From Hevea brasiliensis (taxonomy: Eukaryota > Streptophyta > Magnoliopsida > Malpighiales > Euphorbiaceae): a DNA stretch of 64,000 nucleotides. The translations under genes were made by a program, and so were the position numbers. The stretch covers positions 35,025,987 to 35,089,986 of the forward strand of contig NC_079495.1 of NCBI RefSeq assembly GCF_030052815.1, given 5' to 3'. This document shows, piece by piece, positions 11,515 through 23,531 of the stretch. Under the pieces are notes generated by a model. It had not been told where the DNA came from and did no database searches. It saw nothing but the letters and a program-made list of their open reading frames with translations. Position 1 is the stretch's first letter. Each line of letters opens with the position of its first letter.

Positions 11515-13080
11515 CTAAATCTTAACATGCTTAAGACTTGGTTTTCTTCCATGCCATATCTCATAAGGTGTGGAAGAAACTGATTTTGATGGAATCCTAT
11601 TCAGAATATACAAAGCTGATTCTAATGCAAATCCCCAAAAGGAGATTGGCATGTCAGTATAGCTCATCATATTACGTACCATATCCAATAGGGTACGATT
11701 TCTCCTTTCTGATACACCATTTAGCTGTGGTGTTCCTGGAGGAGTCAGTTGGGAAACAATGTCGTGCTCTCTCAAGTATTCATCAAATTCAGTACTCAAA
11801 TATTCACCACCATGATCTGAATGAAGAGCTTTAATACTCTTTCCTGTTTGATTTTCTACTTCAGATTTAAATTCTTTGAACTTTTCAAAGGATTTATGTT
11901 TGTATTTCATCAAATACAAATACCAAAACCTTGATTTATCATCAGTAAAGGTAATAAAGTACTGAAAACCGCCTCTAGCCATTTCCTTAAATGGACCATA
12001 TACATCACTATGTATAAGCTCCAAAATATTTTCAGCCCTTATCCCTTGTCCAATAAAGGGTGATCTAGTCATTTTGCCCTGAAGGCAAGATTCACAAGTT
12101 GGAGTAGGCTCAGAGCCCAAAGAGGATAGAATCCCCATTTTCTCCAATTTTGCAATCCTATCTTCTGCAACATGACATAACCTTAAGTGCCAAATATATT
12201 TTGAGCTTGAGTTGATTTTCATCATGGCATTGCATTCTTTTAGATTGCTATACTTTGGGCATTTCCTTTTCCAATGCCCATCATTCTGGCAGTGGAAACA
12301 CTTTCCTTTGCCTCCATCAGTTTTAGTCTTCCCTTTCTGTTTAGCTATTTTCTTGGAAGGACTAGGAATTTGAGATTTCTTTTTCTTATTGCCCTTCTTC
12401 TTGTTGGACTTTCCAATAGAAGAAGATGTAATCAAAGCTACCTCTTTTCCTTTATTGCCCGGTATATTCTTTTGGGCAATAACCAGCATGTTGAATAAAC
12501 CAGCTAAGGTGCATTCCTATTTAGTCATATAGAATTTTGTCACAAAATTCCCAAAAGACTCAGGAAGGGACTGAAGGATCAAATCCGTCTGTAGTTGGAA
12601 ATCCATGTTGAAGTTAAGATGTTCCAGCTGCTCAATCAGCCAAATCATCTTGTGGACATGATCCCCAATATTTTGTCCCTCAGACATCCTCATGCAGAAC
12701 AGCTGCCTAGATATCTCATACCTAGCATTCCTGCTATGCTCACCATACAACTCTTATAGGTTAAGGAGGATCTCACTCGCACTTTGCATGTTCTCATGCT
12801 GCTTCTGTAACTCATTACTCATGGAAGCAAGCATGTAACACCTAGCTCTCATATCATGCTTCTTCCACTTGTCCAAAGTTTCATATTCCTCTTGAGTGGC
12901 CTCTGGAGGTAAGGGACCAGGAACATTTGAATCTAGAATATATCCTATATGTTCAAGGTTTAGGACAAGTTTCAAATTTCTTAGCCAATCAGACAGATTA
13001 GGTCCTGTCAACCTATTGCGATCAAGTATGCTTGCAAGGATATTGGATGGTGGTGGTTGTTCTATGCTCATTTTTATCAT
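11515..13080 (-). pseudogene. C2 gag joined directly to zinc domain and integrase, protease missing
   Basis: One frame runs from gag to integrase with only two in-frame stops, at 12754-12756 (TAA) and 12517-12519 (TAG). Gag starts near 13071-13080 (MSIEQPPPSNILASIL). The zinc knuckle CFHCQNDGHWKRKC follows, and about 20 residues later the HHCC pre-integrase domain begins (KINSSSKYIWHLRL, CESCLQGK). The integrase core has SDVYGPF, HSDHGGEY and GVSERRN, with 35 residues between the last Asp and Glu, i.e. DD35E. No protease DSG-type site lies between knuckle and HHCC domain, although C1 keeps part of that region. The junction stays in frame. Confidence 0.82.
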
Positions 13081-14804
13081 AAAATTAACTGCAGAAAATA
13101 ACTAGATTAATTAATAAATATATCATGTAATTAACCAAAATGATTATGGTCTTTTAATCATATTGGTCCTCCCACTAACTTAGCGAATCCTACACTTCCA
13201 AAGTAGAAAACGGAAATCCTAGTTAGATGGATTTTTAGTAGGTGATTGAATTCTTATAATTCTATTGATCATCCTCAGGTACATCCATTATTGGAATTAC
13301 AATAAACTATAAATGAGTAACTCCTTGCCCATCACATCTCATGTGATGTTCAATCATTTACCTAGCCCCTAATGCTCAAAATCTCAAGTACATCCATTAT
13401 TGACTTATCTTGCATTAGTTAAGTTGATCCCACTGAGCCAGTAATTATGCAAATAATTTTAATGTCCTCAGGTATATCCAATATTGGCCACCAAACCATT
13501 TACATATTTACAACATCTCATGCTTAACAATTATTCTTAAGAATATCTCTTAAATTAATTGCATCTTATGCAACTATTTAAAATTTCCTAAAATAATTGC
13601 CCCAATGGAGGGCCCATGTTATAATTACTTTAATTATAGCATTTCCAACTTAATCATTTGTTTGGAAGATTTTGTGGTCATCCTAATTACTATTATGGTC
13701 TCACTTTGCACATTATTCATTTAGCATGCATATATCACATAGTGCATACATTCCCATACATCTCATGCATTCATGGATAAGCAGTAAATATGGTATGATC
13801 ATGGACTTTCTAAGGGATTCAATTCTGAGTCACCAAGAATTGAATTAGGGCATTCCTAGGTGCATTTCATTCATTCATTTACAATAGTTGCTGAAGGAGT
13901 ACATAATCAACACTTGATCTTGAATTCCTCCCACTGGTCCCACCAATGCTCTTGACCTCCTTGAACTTCTTGCAATCCAATATTACATAGTAATCCTTGG
14001 TATACCAAGGTGAATTTACAAGAACTTAAATAAATGAAATTACAACCCAAAATTATTACAACCTTAATAATACATGCCCAAAATAAATTAAAATAAATTA
14101 ATTAATTTACAATCCCAAAGAAACATAAAAGAAATAAATCCAATCATATTGGTCTTTTATAGTCCATGATCATCCATCATGCATATCAGTATTTAACAAT
14201 TAAATAAAATATACATACTTAAATTAAATTGAATATCTCATATTCAACTTAAAAATTCATATTTGAATATGATTCAAACAAATTTAAAAATTCAGATTTG
14301 AATCTCATTCAAATAAATTTAAAAATTCAGATTTGAATCACATTCACACAATCTTAAAAATTCAGATTTGAATCACATTCAAACAATTTTTAAAAATCAT
14401 ATTTGAATCACATTCAAATAATTTTTAAAAGTTTAGATTTGAATATTATTCAAACAACTTTAAAAAATTAGATTTAAACATAATTCAAATAACTTTAAAA
14501 ATTTAGATTTGAATCACATTCAAACAATTTTTAAAATTCTGATTTGAATCAAAATTTAATTATGTGATTAAAACTACTAATTAAACACTTGAATTAGTCA
14601 TAGGATAGACCTTAAATTATACAACAATTACAGAATTAAAAAGCCAAACCTTGCACCACCCATGAAGCCCAAACCATGTGCACCATGTTGGTGTTCTTCA
14701 AGCATGCCGCCACACATCCATTGCAACCAGCAATGGATAAATCATCTCATGATCAAAACACATAATTAAATCATATAATAAAAAATCTAAATGGCAAATA
14801 TAGT
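13081..14804 (-). other. Untranslated leader of C2
   Basis: About 1.7 kb between primer site and gag. It has no gene. It contains three spaced copies of a CTCAGGTACATCCATTATTG-like word (near 13275, 13383 and 13469) and an AT-rich tandem array (14249-14545). The C1 leader has the same layout in shorter form. Confidence 0.7.
14249..14545 (-). repeat. Tandem repeat in the C2 leader, about nine units
   Basis: Units of 34-37 bases built on TTTAAAAATTCAGATTTGAA followed by TCACATTCAAACAA. The core ATTCAGATTTGAAT is nearly its own reverse complement, so each unit can fold. The C1 leader has five units at 18137-18310. Confidence 0.8.
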
Positions 14805-14817
14805 GGCTCTGATACCA
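14805..14817 (-). other. Primer binding site of C2, initiator tRNA-Met type
   Basis: The minus strand reads TGGTATCAGAGCC two bases after the 5' LTR end, a perfect match to the usual plant site. Confidence 0.88.
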
Positions 14818-14819
14818 AT

Positions 14820-16913
14820 TGAATGAGCAGAAGCGCGAAAAACATAAGTTTATACCATTGAATTCAAAAATTTTCACCTAGGGTCACATGCATCATGCAA
14901 GATTTATTTTTATCTATTTGATTTCAATGATAAACAACATATTAAAACTCTTTTAATATGTTTTTGGATCTGTACTTGCCATTTAAGATTTTAGAATTAA
15001 TCAAATTAATTTTAGAACCTTAGATTAGATCAAGAATAAGTACACTAACCTCTTGATGCACTGCAGTGTATTCGTGCCTTTCGGATGTGTCTTCAGGACA
15101 CTAGATGTTATCCCTCTAGCTTGTCCCTACCAAGTTCACCTATGGCAGCACTCGAACAGTTTCTAAAGCTTTTTCTATTAATTAGAAAATCAAGTTTTGC
15201 CTTTTAAGAGATTAAAGATGTAAACAATACACTAGAAATAATTTCTAGTATTTTTAATTCAAGAGATTATTTTCCTAATCTCTTGGAATTGATGAGAGAT
15301 GAAGAAAAAGAGAGAATGGGAGCTTCAAGGTGGCGGCACAAAGGAGGAGGCAGCAACTTGTGTTATTTTTCTTTTTATAACAACACTTATATAGCAAAGT
15401 CAACACATAAAACCCTTATCACATGTCACCCTCTGATTGGTTCTAGGTTTAATTGACCCAATCACATTGTGCCAAGTGTCAAACCTATATTTAATCTTAA
15501 TTTTAATCATCTTACATGATTAAAAAACATTTGGCAAGCTTATGTGTAGTGCCATGTGTCACCATATCATGGTGCCACATGTCACCCTGTGAAATTACCA
15601 AAATGCCCTCGTGTCTTAATTTTGAGTTCTCAACCCAAAATAATTATTTCTCTTCTTCTAATCAATTTATATCAAATATAAATCAATTAATTAATTTCTC
15701 AATAATTAAATTCTATTTAAACACTTTAAATATAAATTTAACTTACCCATATACATCTAATAATCTAGATTTGGTTTCAAGTCATGCTAGAGACTTTGCA
15801 ATTTAATTGCAAACCAAACCTATTTAATTAATCAATTAAACTCTTTAATTAAATGATTAAATCATATTTAATTAGGTGATTACTTGTGTATGTGTATGAC
15901 TTACTAGGCTCATCACTAATTGGCAATGAGACATGATATCTACTCTTAATATCATTAGAACTCTTTCTTACCATAAATGATTTCTCTAAATCATTTTATG
16001 CATCTCATAGACCATGGTTAACACCTAGCATAGCATGCCATGGCCACCCAATTAGTAATAAGATTTACCTTAAATGAACCTATAATTATATGTTACTATG
16101 CACTAGAATCTCTCTGTTACAAAAACTCAACTCAAGCTGGAGTCATAGTTTATGTCAAACTCCATTTGCTATGAATATTATGTTCTCTTTTCATTGCAGT
16201 TCTTGATTAAAAGATTTTTCTCATTAGAAACTCTTTCTGAATAAATCTATCTGTCCTGGCCAGGAACTTAAAACATCAAGAACAATTAAATGAACATAGG
16301 ATTTTATCTCTATTTACTTAGAGGAACATATTCCATCTTGATCAACACCTACCTCCATATATAACTAGTAGGGGCCAACACATGCCCATATACCCATACA
16401 TAGTATAAGTATGAAAGCAGTATCAAACTCAAACCACCTATATACAAGATAACTGTGCTATCTCAAGTCTAAAGATTATATGCACTGATATGATTTATGA
16501 CAATGCATTGACAAGAGTAAACTCCATGTGCTTGTCATAAGCGTCACTAGTTTGGCCTACTTATCATGTATAAGTGCCTATCATGTTTGTTATATGGCAT
16601 GAGACTCACCATTCCATCTTATTTATATCTCATATAAATAACTTGGGAACAAACATGAATACAATCTTTCTGGATAAGTCATGTCCTTATTATGAAGTAT
16701 CCTCGATTGTGAACCTATTTATGATACTTTGTGCTAGAAATATTGTCACTCATATTCTTAACAACTTAAGAATAATATTTCTAACAAAATATCAATGGAC
16801 CTTTTCTATTACACATAAATATATTATGTAAATGGAAAAGTGGAAATGCCTTTTATTAATAAAAGATGTACAAGATACATACTAAATGATATGCTCTAGG
16901 GCATACTACTAAC
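14820..16913 (-). repeat. 5' LTR of copia C2
   Basis: About 2.1 kb. It starts TGTTAGTAG on the minus strand at 16913 and ends beside the primer site. It is nearly identical to 7420-9529, including the degenerate G-box pair (CATGTG, CACATG). No gene seen. Confidence 0.88.
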
Positions 16914-17002
16914 AATCAATCAGAAAGATTAGGTCCTGTCAACCTATTGTGATCAAGTATGCTCGCAAGGATATTGGATGGTGGTGGTTGTGGTGTGCTC
17001 AT
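16914..17002 (-). pseudogene. First 30 codons of C1 gag
   Basis: Reads MSTPQPPPSNILASIL and then LDHNRLTGPNLSD, closely matching the C2 gag start. It is cut by the C2 LTR at 16913. The rest of C1 gag is not found on the other side of C2, so gag and most of protease were lost. Confidence 0.75.
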
Positions 17003-18553
17003 TATTATCAAAAAATTGACTGCAGAAAATAACTAGATTAATTAGTAAATATATTAAGTATTTAACCAAAATGATTATGATCTTTTAATCAAATTGGTCC
17101 TCCCACTAACTTAGTGAATCCTACACTTCCAAAGTAGGAAACGGAAACCCTAGTTGGATGGATTTCTAGTGGGTGATTGAATTCTTATAGTCTGATTGAT
17201 CATCCTCAGGCACATCCATTATTGGAATTACAATAAACTGTAAGTGAGCAACTCCTTGCTCATCATATCTCATGTGAGGTTTAATCATTTACCTAGCCCC
17301 TAATTGATCCCATTGAGCTAGTAAACATCCAAATAATTTTAATGTCCTCAGGCACATCCATTATTGGCCACCATGCCATTTACATATTTACAACATCTCA
17401 TGCTTAATAATTATTCTTAAGAAAATCTCTTAAATTAATTGAATCATATGCAAGTATTTAAAATTTTTTAAAATAATTGCCTCAATGGAGGGCCCATAAT
17501 ATAATTACCTTTGATTATACCATTGCCAACTTAATAATTTGTTTGAAAGATTTTGTGGTCGGCTTAATTATTATTATGGTCTCACTTTGCACATTATCCA
17601 ATTAGCTTGCATATATCATATACTTGCATACATTCCCATACATCTCATGAATACATGGATAAACAATATAAATGTGGTATGATCATGGACTTTCTAAGGG
17701 ATTCAATTATGAGCCACCAAGAATTGAATCAGGGCATTCCTAGATGCATTTCATTCATTCATATTACAAGAGTTGCTGAAGGAATACATAATCAATACTT
17801 GATCTTGAATTCCTCTCTCTGGTCTCACCAATACTCTTGACCTCCTTGATCTTCTTGCAATCCAATTACATTATAATCCTTGGCATACCAAGGCGAATTT
17901 ACAATGAACATGGACTTTAATGTCTTCAAATAAATGAGATTACAACCCAAAAATATTACAACCTTTATAATACATGCCACCAAAATTAAATTAATTAATT
18001 TACAACTGAAAGAAAAATAAAAGAAATAAATCCAATCACATTGGTCTTTTATTGTCCATGATCATCCATTATGCATATTACTATTTAATAATTAAATAAA
18101 ACATACATACTAAATTAAATTGAATATCTCATATTCAACTAAAAAATCCAGATTTGAATATGATTCAAACAAATTTAAAAATTTAGATTTGAATCACATT
18201 CAAACAAATTTAAAAATTCAGATTTGAATCACATTAAAAAAAATTTAAAAATTCAATTTTGAATAACATTCAAACAAATTTAAAAAATTCAGATTTGAAT
18301 CAAAATTTAATTGTGTGATTAAAACTCCTAATTAAACATTTTAATTAGTCATGGGCCTAATTATGGGCCATGAAAACAAGCCCACACTCAAGCCCAAGTC
18401 ATGCGCACCCTAGGTGTGCACAACCATGTGCATAATGCCTAATGCAACACCATGCCGCCACACTTGTCTTTGCAACCATTAATGAATCAATCATCTTATG
18501 ATCAAATCGCACAATTAAATCATATATTAAACAATCTAAATGGCAAATAGAGT
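17003..18553 (-). other. Untranslated leader of C1
   Basis: About 1.55 kb of AT-rich sequence aligned with the C2 leader. It has two copies of CTCAGGCACATCCATTATTG (near 17207 and 17347) and a five-unit tandem repeat. No gene seen. Confidence 0.7.
18137..18310 (-). repeat. Tandem repeat in the C1 leader, about five units
   Basis: Same 34-37-base unit as at 14249-14545, with the core ATTCAGATTTGAAT. Five units here against nine in C2. Confidence 0.78.
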
Positions 18554-18566
18554 GGCTCTAATACCA
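18554..18566 (-). other. Primer binding site of C1, one mismatch
   Basis: The minus strand reads TGGTATTAGAGCC, the initiator-tRNA-Met site with one C-to-T change, next to the 5' LTR. Confidence 0.8.
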
Positions 18567-18568
18567 AT

Positions 18569-20666
18569 TAAAGGAGCAGAAGCATGAAAATTGTTAGATT
18601 AGAACATTAAACTCAAAAATTTTCTTCTAGGATCTCGTGCATCATGCAAAATTCATTATGTACCTAATTGATTTCAATGTACAATTGCATATTAAAACAC
18701 TTTTAATATGTATTAGGATCTACATTTGCCATTTAAGATTTTTGAATTAACAAATTAATTCATGAGAACCCTAGATTATTACAAGAATATGTGCACTAAC
18801 CTTTTGATGCACTGTAGATGTGATTGGTACCTTTGGGAAGCACCTAGGACCCTAAGTGTTGTCCCTCTAGTTTGTCCATACCAAGATCAGCAATGGCAGC
18901 CCCTTGAACAGCTTCTCAAGCCTTGCCAACCAATTAGAAATTAGGGATTTGCCTTTAGAGAGGTTATAGATGTATATAGGACCCTAGAAATAATTTCTAG
19001 CAATTTTAATTCAAGAGAATATGAAAAATTCTCTTTGAATTGATAAGAGAAGAAGAAGAACAGAGGAGAGGAGCTTTATGGGTGGCGGCACACAATAAGA
19101 AAAATCAGAATGTTGTGTTTTAGCTTTCATTCTTTCCCTTTTATAGTTAGGTCATCACTCAAAATCCTTGCCACATGTCATCTTCTGATTGCATCTTAGT
19201 TTAATTGACCTAATCACATTAAGCCAAGTGTCAAAGCTTTATTTAATCTTGACTTTGGTAATCATGCATGATTGGAATACAAATGACAAGCTTATATGGT
19301 GCCACATGTCACTATCTCATGGTGCCACATGTCACCCTGTAAAATGACCAAATTACCCTTGTGTTGTAATTTTGAGTTCTCAACCCAAAATATTTATTTC
19401 TCTTCTAATCAATTTATATCAAATATAAATTAATTAATTAATTTATATTTAAACACTTTAAATTCATATTTAAACACTTTAAATATAAATTTAACTTATA
19501 TTATACATCCAATAACCTAGATTTAGTTTCAAGACATGCTAGAGACTTTGCAATCTTATTGCAAACTAAACCTATTTAATTAATCAATTAAACTCTTTAA
19601 TTAATTAATTAAATCACATGTAACTTGATGATTACTTGTGTATGTGTGTGACTCACTAGGCTCATCACTAATTGGCAATTAGATATGATATCAGCTCTTA
19701 ATATCTTCAGAACCTTTTCTTACCATAAATGATTTCTCTAAATCATTTTAGGCACCTCATAGACCATGGTTAACACCTAGCATAGCATGCCATGGCCACT
19801 CAATCAGTAATAAGGAATACCTTAAATGAACCTATAATCATTTGTTACCATGCACTAGAATCTCTCTGTTATAAAATCCCAATTCGAGCTGGAGTCATAG
19901 TTTATGTCAAATCCCATTTGCTATGAATATTATGTTCTCTTTTAATTCTAGTTCTTGATTAATTAGATTTTCTTGTTTGATACTATTTTCTGACTAAATC
20001 TGTCTGTCCTGGCCAGGAACTTGAAACATCAAGAATAATTAAATGAATATAGGACTTTATCCCTATTTACTTAGTGTAACAGATTCCATCTTAGTCAACA
20101 CCTACCTCCATATATAACTAGTAGGAGCCAACACATGCCCATATACCCATACACAGTACAAGTATGAAAGCAGTATCAAACTCAAACCACTTATATATAA
20201 GATAATTGTATTATCTCAGGTCTAAAGATTATATGCACTGATATGATTTATGATAATGCCTTGACAAGAGTAAACTCCACGTGCTTGTCATAAGTGTCAC
20301 TGATTCGGCCTACTTATCATGTATAAGTGCCTATCATGTTTGTTATATGGCATGAGACTCACCATTCCATCTTATTTATATCTCATATAAATACCTTGAG
20401 AACAAACATGAATACAACCTTTCAGGATAAGTCATGTCCTGTGTGAAGTATCCTCGATTGTGAACCAATTTATGATACTTTATGCTAGAAATACTGTCAC
20501 TCATATTCTTAACAACTTAAGAATGGAATTTCTAACAAAATATCAATGGACCTTTTCTATTACGCATAAATATATTATGTAAATGGAAAAGTGAAATTAC
20601 CTTTTTATTAATAAAACATTTACAAGATACATACTAAATGATATGCTCTAGGACATACTACTAATA
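18569..20666 (-). repeat. 5' LTR of copia C1
   Basis: About 2.1 kb, the partner of 2330-4442. The TATA box (CTTTTATA on the plus strand near 19138) is present. Both G-boxes have become CACATG. The right flank is GACAC, matching GGCAC left of 2330. No gene seen. Confidence 0.86.
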
Positions 20667-20710
20667 GACACTAATGCAGATTTGTTTATTTTTCTTATTT
20701 TGGTTAGGAT

Positions 20711-20882
20711 ATGGACCCTACATCGCAGAGAATGGTTGAAGAAGAGGTGGAGAGTCATGCCCCACCAGTGGTTGAAGCTACAGGCAGGGGGGAACCTGCT
20801 TTACCAGTACCAGACGTGCCTGCACAGTCTTCGCATGCTATGTTTCTGCAAATGACTAAAATTTTCAAATAAATGGCCAAAG
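20711..20882 (+). pseudogene. N-terminus of G0 gag, cut by C3
   Basis: The frame opens with ATG at 20711 and reads MDPTSQRMVEEEVESHAPPV, then a Pro/Ala-rich stretch and MFLQMTKIFK. A TAA follows at 20870-20872, where a single C-to-T change of CAA would explain the stop. It then reads MAK before the C3 LTR begins at 20883. A short acidic N-terminus ending in an F..QMA-like word is usual for chromovirus gag. No capsid domain remains in the window. Confidence 0.6.
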
Positions 20883-22966
20883 TGAAAGAGCAGAAGCATG
20901 TAAATTGTTAGATTAGAGCATGGAATTTAAAAATTTCTTCTGGAGTTTCATGAATCATGTCACATCCTTTATGTGCCTGATTAATTTCAATGCTCAATTG
21001 CATATTAAAACACTTTTAATATGTATTAGGATCTACATTTGCCATTTAAGATTTTTGAATTAACAAATTAATTCAATTGTACCCCAGTTTAAAAGAAGAA
21101 TATGTGTACTAACCTTTTAATGCACTATTGATGTAATTGGCACCTTAAGGAAGCACCTAGGACCCCAAATGTTATCCCTCTAGCTTGTCCACACCAAGAT
21201 CACCAATGGACAACCCCCAATCTTGCTTCTCAAGCCTTGCCAACCAATTATAAATTGGGTTTTTGCCTTTAGAGAGGTTGTATGTGTGTATAGGACACTA
21301 GAAATAATTTCTAGCAATTTTAATTCAAAGAAAACAATTGATTTCTCTTTGAATTGATGAGAAAGGATGAAGAGAGGAGAGGGAGGAAGAGATGCAGCCA
21401 CACATAAGAGAGAATAAGAGAGAGTGTTTCTTCTTTTTTTTTCTCTTTTATAATTAGGTCATCACTTAAACCCTATGCCACATGTCATCTCCACATTTCA
21501 TCTTTTTTTTAATTGACCTAATCACATTAAGCCAAGTGTCAAAGCTAGACTTAATCTTAACTTTGATCATCTTACATGATATGAAGACAAATGGCAAGCT
21601 AATATGGTGTCATGTGTCACCATCTCATGGTGCCACATGTCACCCTGTGAAATGACCAAGTTACCCTTTTGTTTTAATTTTGAGTTCTTAACCCAAAATC
21701 ATTATTTCTTCTCTTCAAATCAATTTATATCAAATATAAATTAATTAATTAATATCTATTAATTAATTTCTCATAATTAAATTCATATTTAAACACTTTA
21801 AATATAAATTTAACTTGCACTATACATCCAATAACCTAGATTTGGTTTCAAGCCATGCTAGGGACTTTGCAATCTTATTGCAAACCAAACCTATTTAATT
21901 AATCAATTAAATCACATTTAACTTGATGATTAACTTGTTTATGTGTGTGACTCACTAGGCACATCAGTAATTGGCAATGAGATATGATATTAACTCTTAA
22001 TATCATCAGAACTCTTTCTTACCATAAATGATTTCTCTAAATCGTTTTAGGCACCTCATAGACCATGGTTAACACCTAGCATAGCATGCCATGGCCACCT
22101 AATAAGTAATAAGGAATACCTTAAATGAACCTTTAATAATATGTTGCCATGTACTATAATCTCTTTGTTACAAAATCCCAATTCGAGCTGGGGTCATGGT
22201 TTATGTCAAACCCCATTTGCTATGAATATTATGTTCTCTTTTAATTCCTGTTCTTGATTAATTAGATTTTCTTGTTAGATACTATTTTCTGACTAAATCT
22301 GTCTGTCCTGGCCAGGAACTTGAAACATCAAGAATAATTAAATGAATATAGGACTTTATCCCTATTTACTTAGTGTAACAGATTCCATCTTAGTCAACAC
22401 CTACCTCCATATATAACTAGTAGGAGCCAACACATGCCCATATACCCATACACAGTACAAGTATGAAAGCAGTATCATACTCAAACCACCTATATATAAG
22501 ATAACTATGTTATCTCAAGTCTAAAGATTATATGCACTGATACGATATATGACAATGCATTGACAAGAGTAAACTCCATGTGCTTGTCATATGCGTCACT
22601 AGTTCGGCCTACTTATCATGTATAAGTGCCTATCATGTTTGTTATATAGCATGAGACTCACCATTCCATCTTATTTATATCTTATATAAATACCTTGGGA
22701 ACAAGCATGATTACAATCTTTCTAGATAAGTCATGTCCTTATTGTGAAGTATCCCCGATTGTGAACCAATTTATGTAACTTTATGCTAGAAATACTGTCA
22801 CTCATATTCTTAACAACTTAAGAATAGAATTTCTAATAAAATATCGTTGAACCTTTTCTATTACACATAAATACATTATGTAAATAGAAAAGTGAAATTG
22901 CCTTTTATTAATAAAATATGTATAAGACACATACTAAATGATATGCTCTAGGGCATACTACTAACA
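20883..22966 (-). repeat. 3' LTR of copia C3
   Basis: About 2.1 kb, more like the C1 LTRs than the C2 LTRs but diverged. It is bounded by TGAAAGAGCAG and CTACTAACA, then the polypurine tract (minus GCTAGTGGGAGAT). TATA box present near 21445; G-boxes degenerate (CATGTG, CACATG). No gene seen. Confidence 0.86.
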
Positions 22967-23150
22967 ATCTCCCACTAGCACTAGAGCCATTCATTACAAT
23001 ATCTTAGACCCATCTTTTCAAGATGTTAGTCTAACTGAGCTTGTGACATAGGATTCGTGAATGGATCAACTGGATTTTCAGCTGATGCTATTTTCTGCAT
23101 GGCTACATTGCCTCGCCCAACTATTTCTCTGATAATGTGGTAGCGCCTTT

Positions 23151-23531
23151 CTATGTGTTTGGATTTCTAGTGAGACCGGGGTTCCTTATCCAAATAGCCT
23201 CTTTTGCAGCATCTGATGGAGCAATGTAATCGGCCTCTCTAGTAGAATCAATAGTCGTACTTTGTTTGGAACTCTTCCAGCTGACTACACCTCTATTAGA
23301 AATGAACACAAACCTAGAGGCAGACTTTCTATCATCGATGTCTGATTGGAAATCAGAATCAGTATAACCATCCAATTACAAGTCACCACCTCCATAAATC
23401 AAGAATAAATCCTTAGTTCTTCTCAAGTACTTAAGGATATTCTTGACAGCTATCCAGTGTTCCAAACCTGGATTGGATTGAAACCTGCTAGTCAAACTAA
23501 CATCATATGCGATATCTGACCTAGTACACAT
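23151..23531 (-). pseudogene. RNase H fragment of C3
   Basis: Codes for SRFQSNPGLEHWIAVKNILK, DGYTDSDFQSD, VSWKSSKQSTT and READYIA, then jumps to unrelated residues after KEAIWI. About 110-120 bases that hold the third acidic residue in C1 and C2 are deleted near 23190. A stop (TAA) lies at the end of the YGGGDL stretch. The right side is cut by S1 within MCTRSDIAY. Confidence 0.78.

Larger units (their letters stand above)
7420..16913 (-). mobile_element. Ty1/copia element C2 (inner copia)
   Basis: This is a nearly full-length copia of about 9.5 kb, reading right to left: 5' LTR, primer site, 1.7-kb leader, gag fused to integrase, RT, RNase H, polypurine tract, 3' LTR. Both LTRs are of one subtype (TTTTTGGATCTGT block) distinct from those of C1. 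It lies inside C1, whose pol is on the left and gag start on the right. Target duplications are imperfect (CCAAT and TCAAT with an extra base). It lacks a protease and has several stops, so it could not move alone. Confidence 0.88.
2330..20666 (-). mobile_element. Ty1/copia element C1 (outer copia), interrupted by C2
   Basis: C1 reads right to left: 5' LTR (18569-20666), primer site, leader and gag start (16914-18568), then copia C2, then protease end, integrase, RT and RNase H (4510-7419) and the 3' LTR (2330-4442). The two outer LTRs match each other far better than they match the LTRs of C2, which identifies the pairs. The flanks GGCAC and GACAC are a 5-bp target duplication with one change. 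Most of gag and protease is missing at the point where C2 sits. Confidence 0.85.
1..20882 (+). mobile_element. Ty3/gypsy element G0 (chromovirus-like), partial and interrupted
   Basis: This is the oldest layer of the nest. It keeps the 3' part of its 5' LTR (1-2241), an initiator-tRNA-Met primer site, a short leader (2259-2329) and, after the 18.3-kb copia nest, more leader and the first 53 codons of gag (20667-20882). The copia C1 insertion is flanked by GGCAC on the left and GACAC on the right, a 5-bp target duplication with one mismatch, which ties both G0 parts together. Gag is then cut by copia C3 at 20883. Pol and the 3' LTR are not in the window. Assignment to chromoviruses rests on the primer site, the LTR ends and the Met-Asp-Pro gag start, so it is moderate. 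Confidence 0.7.
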
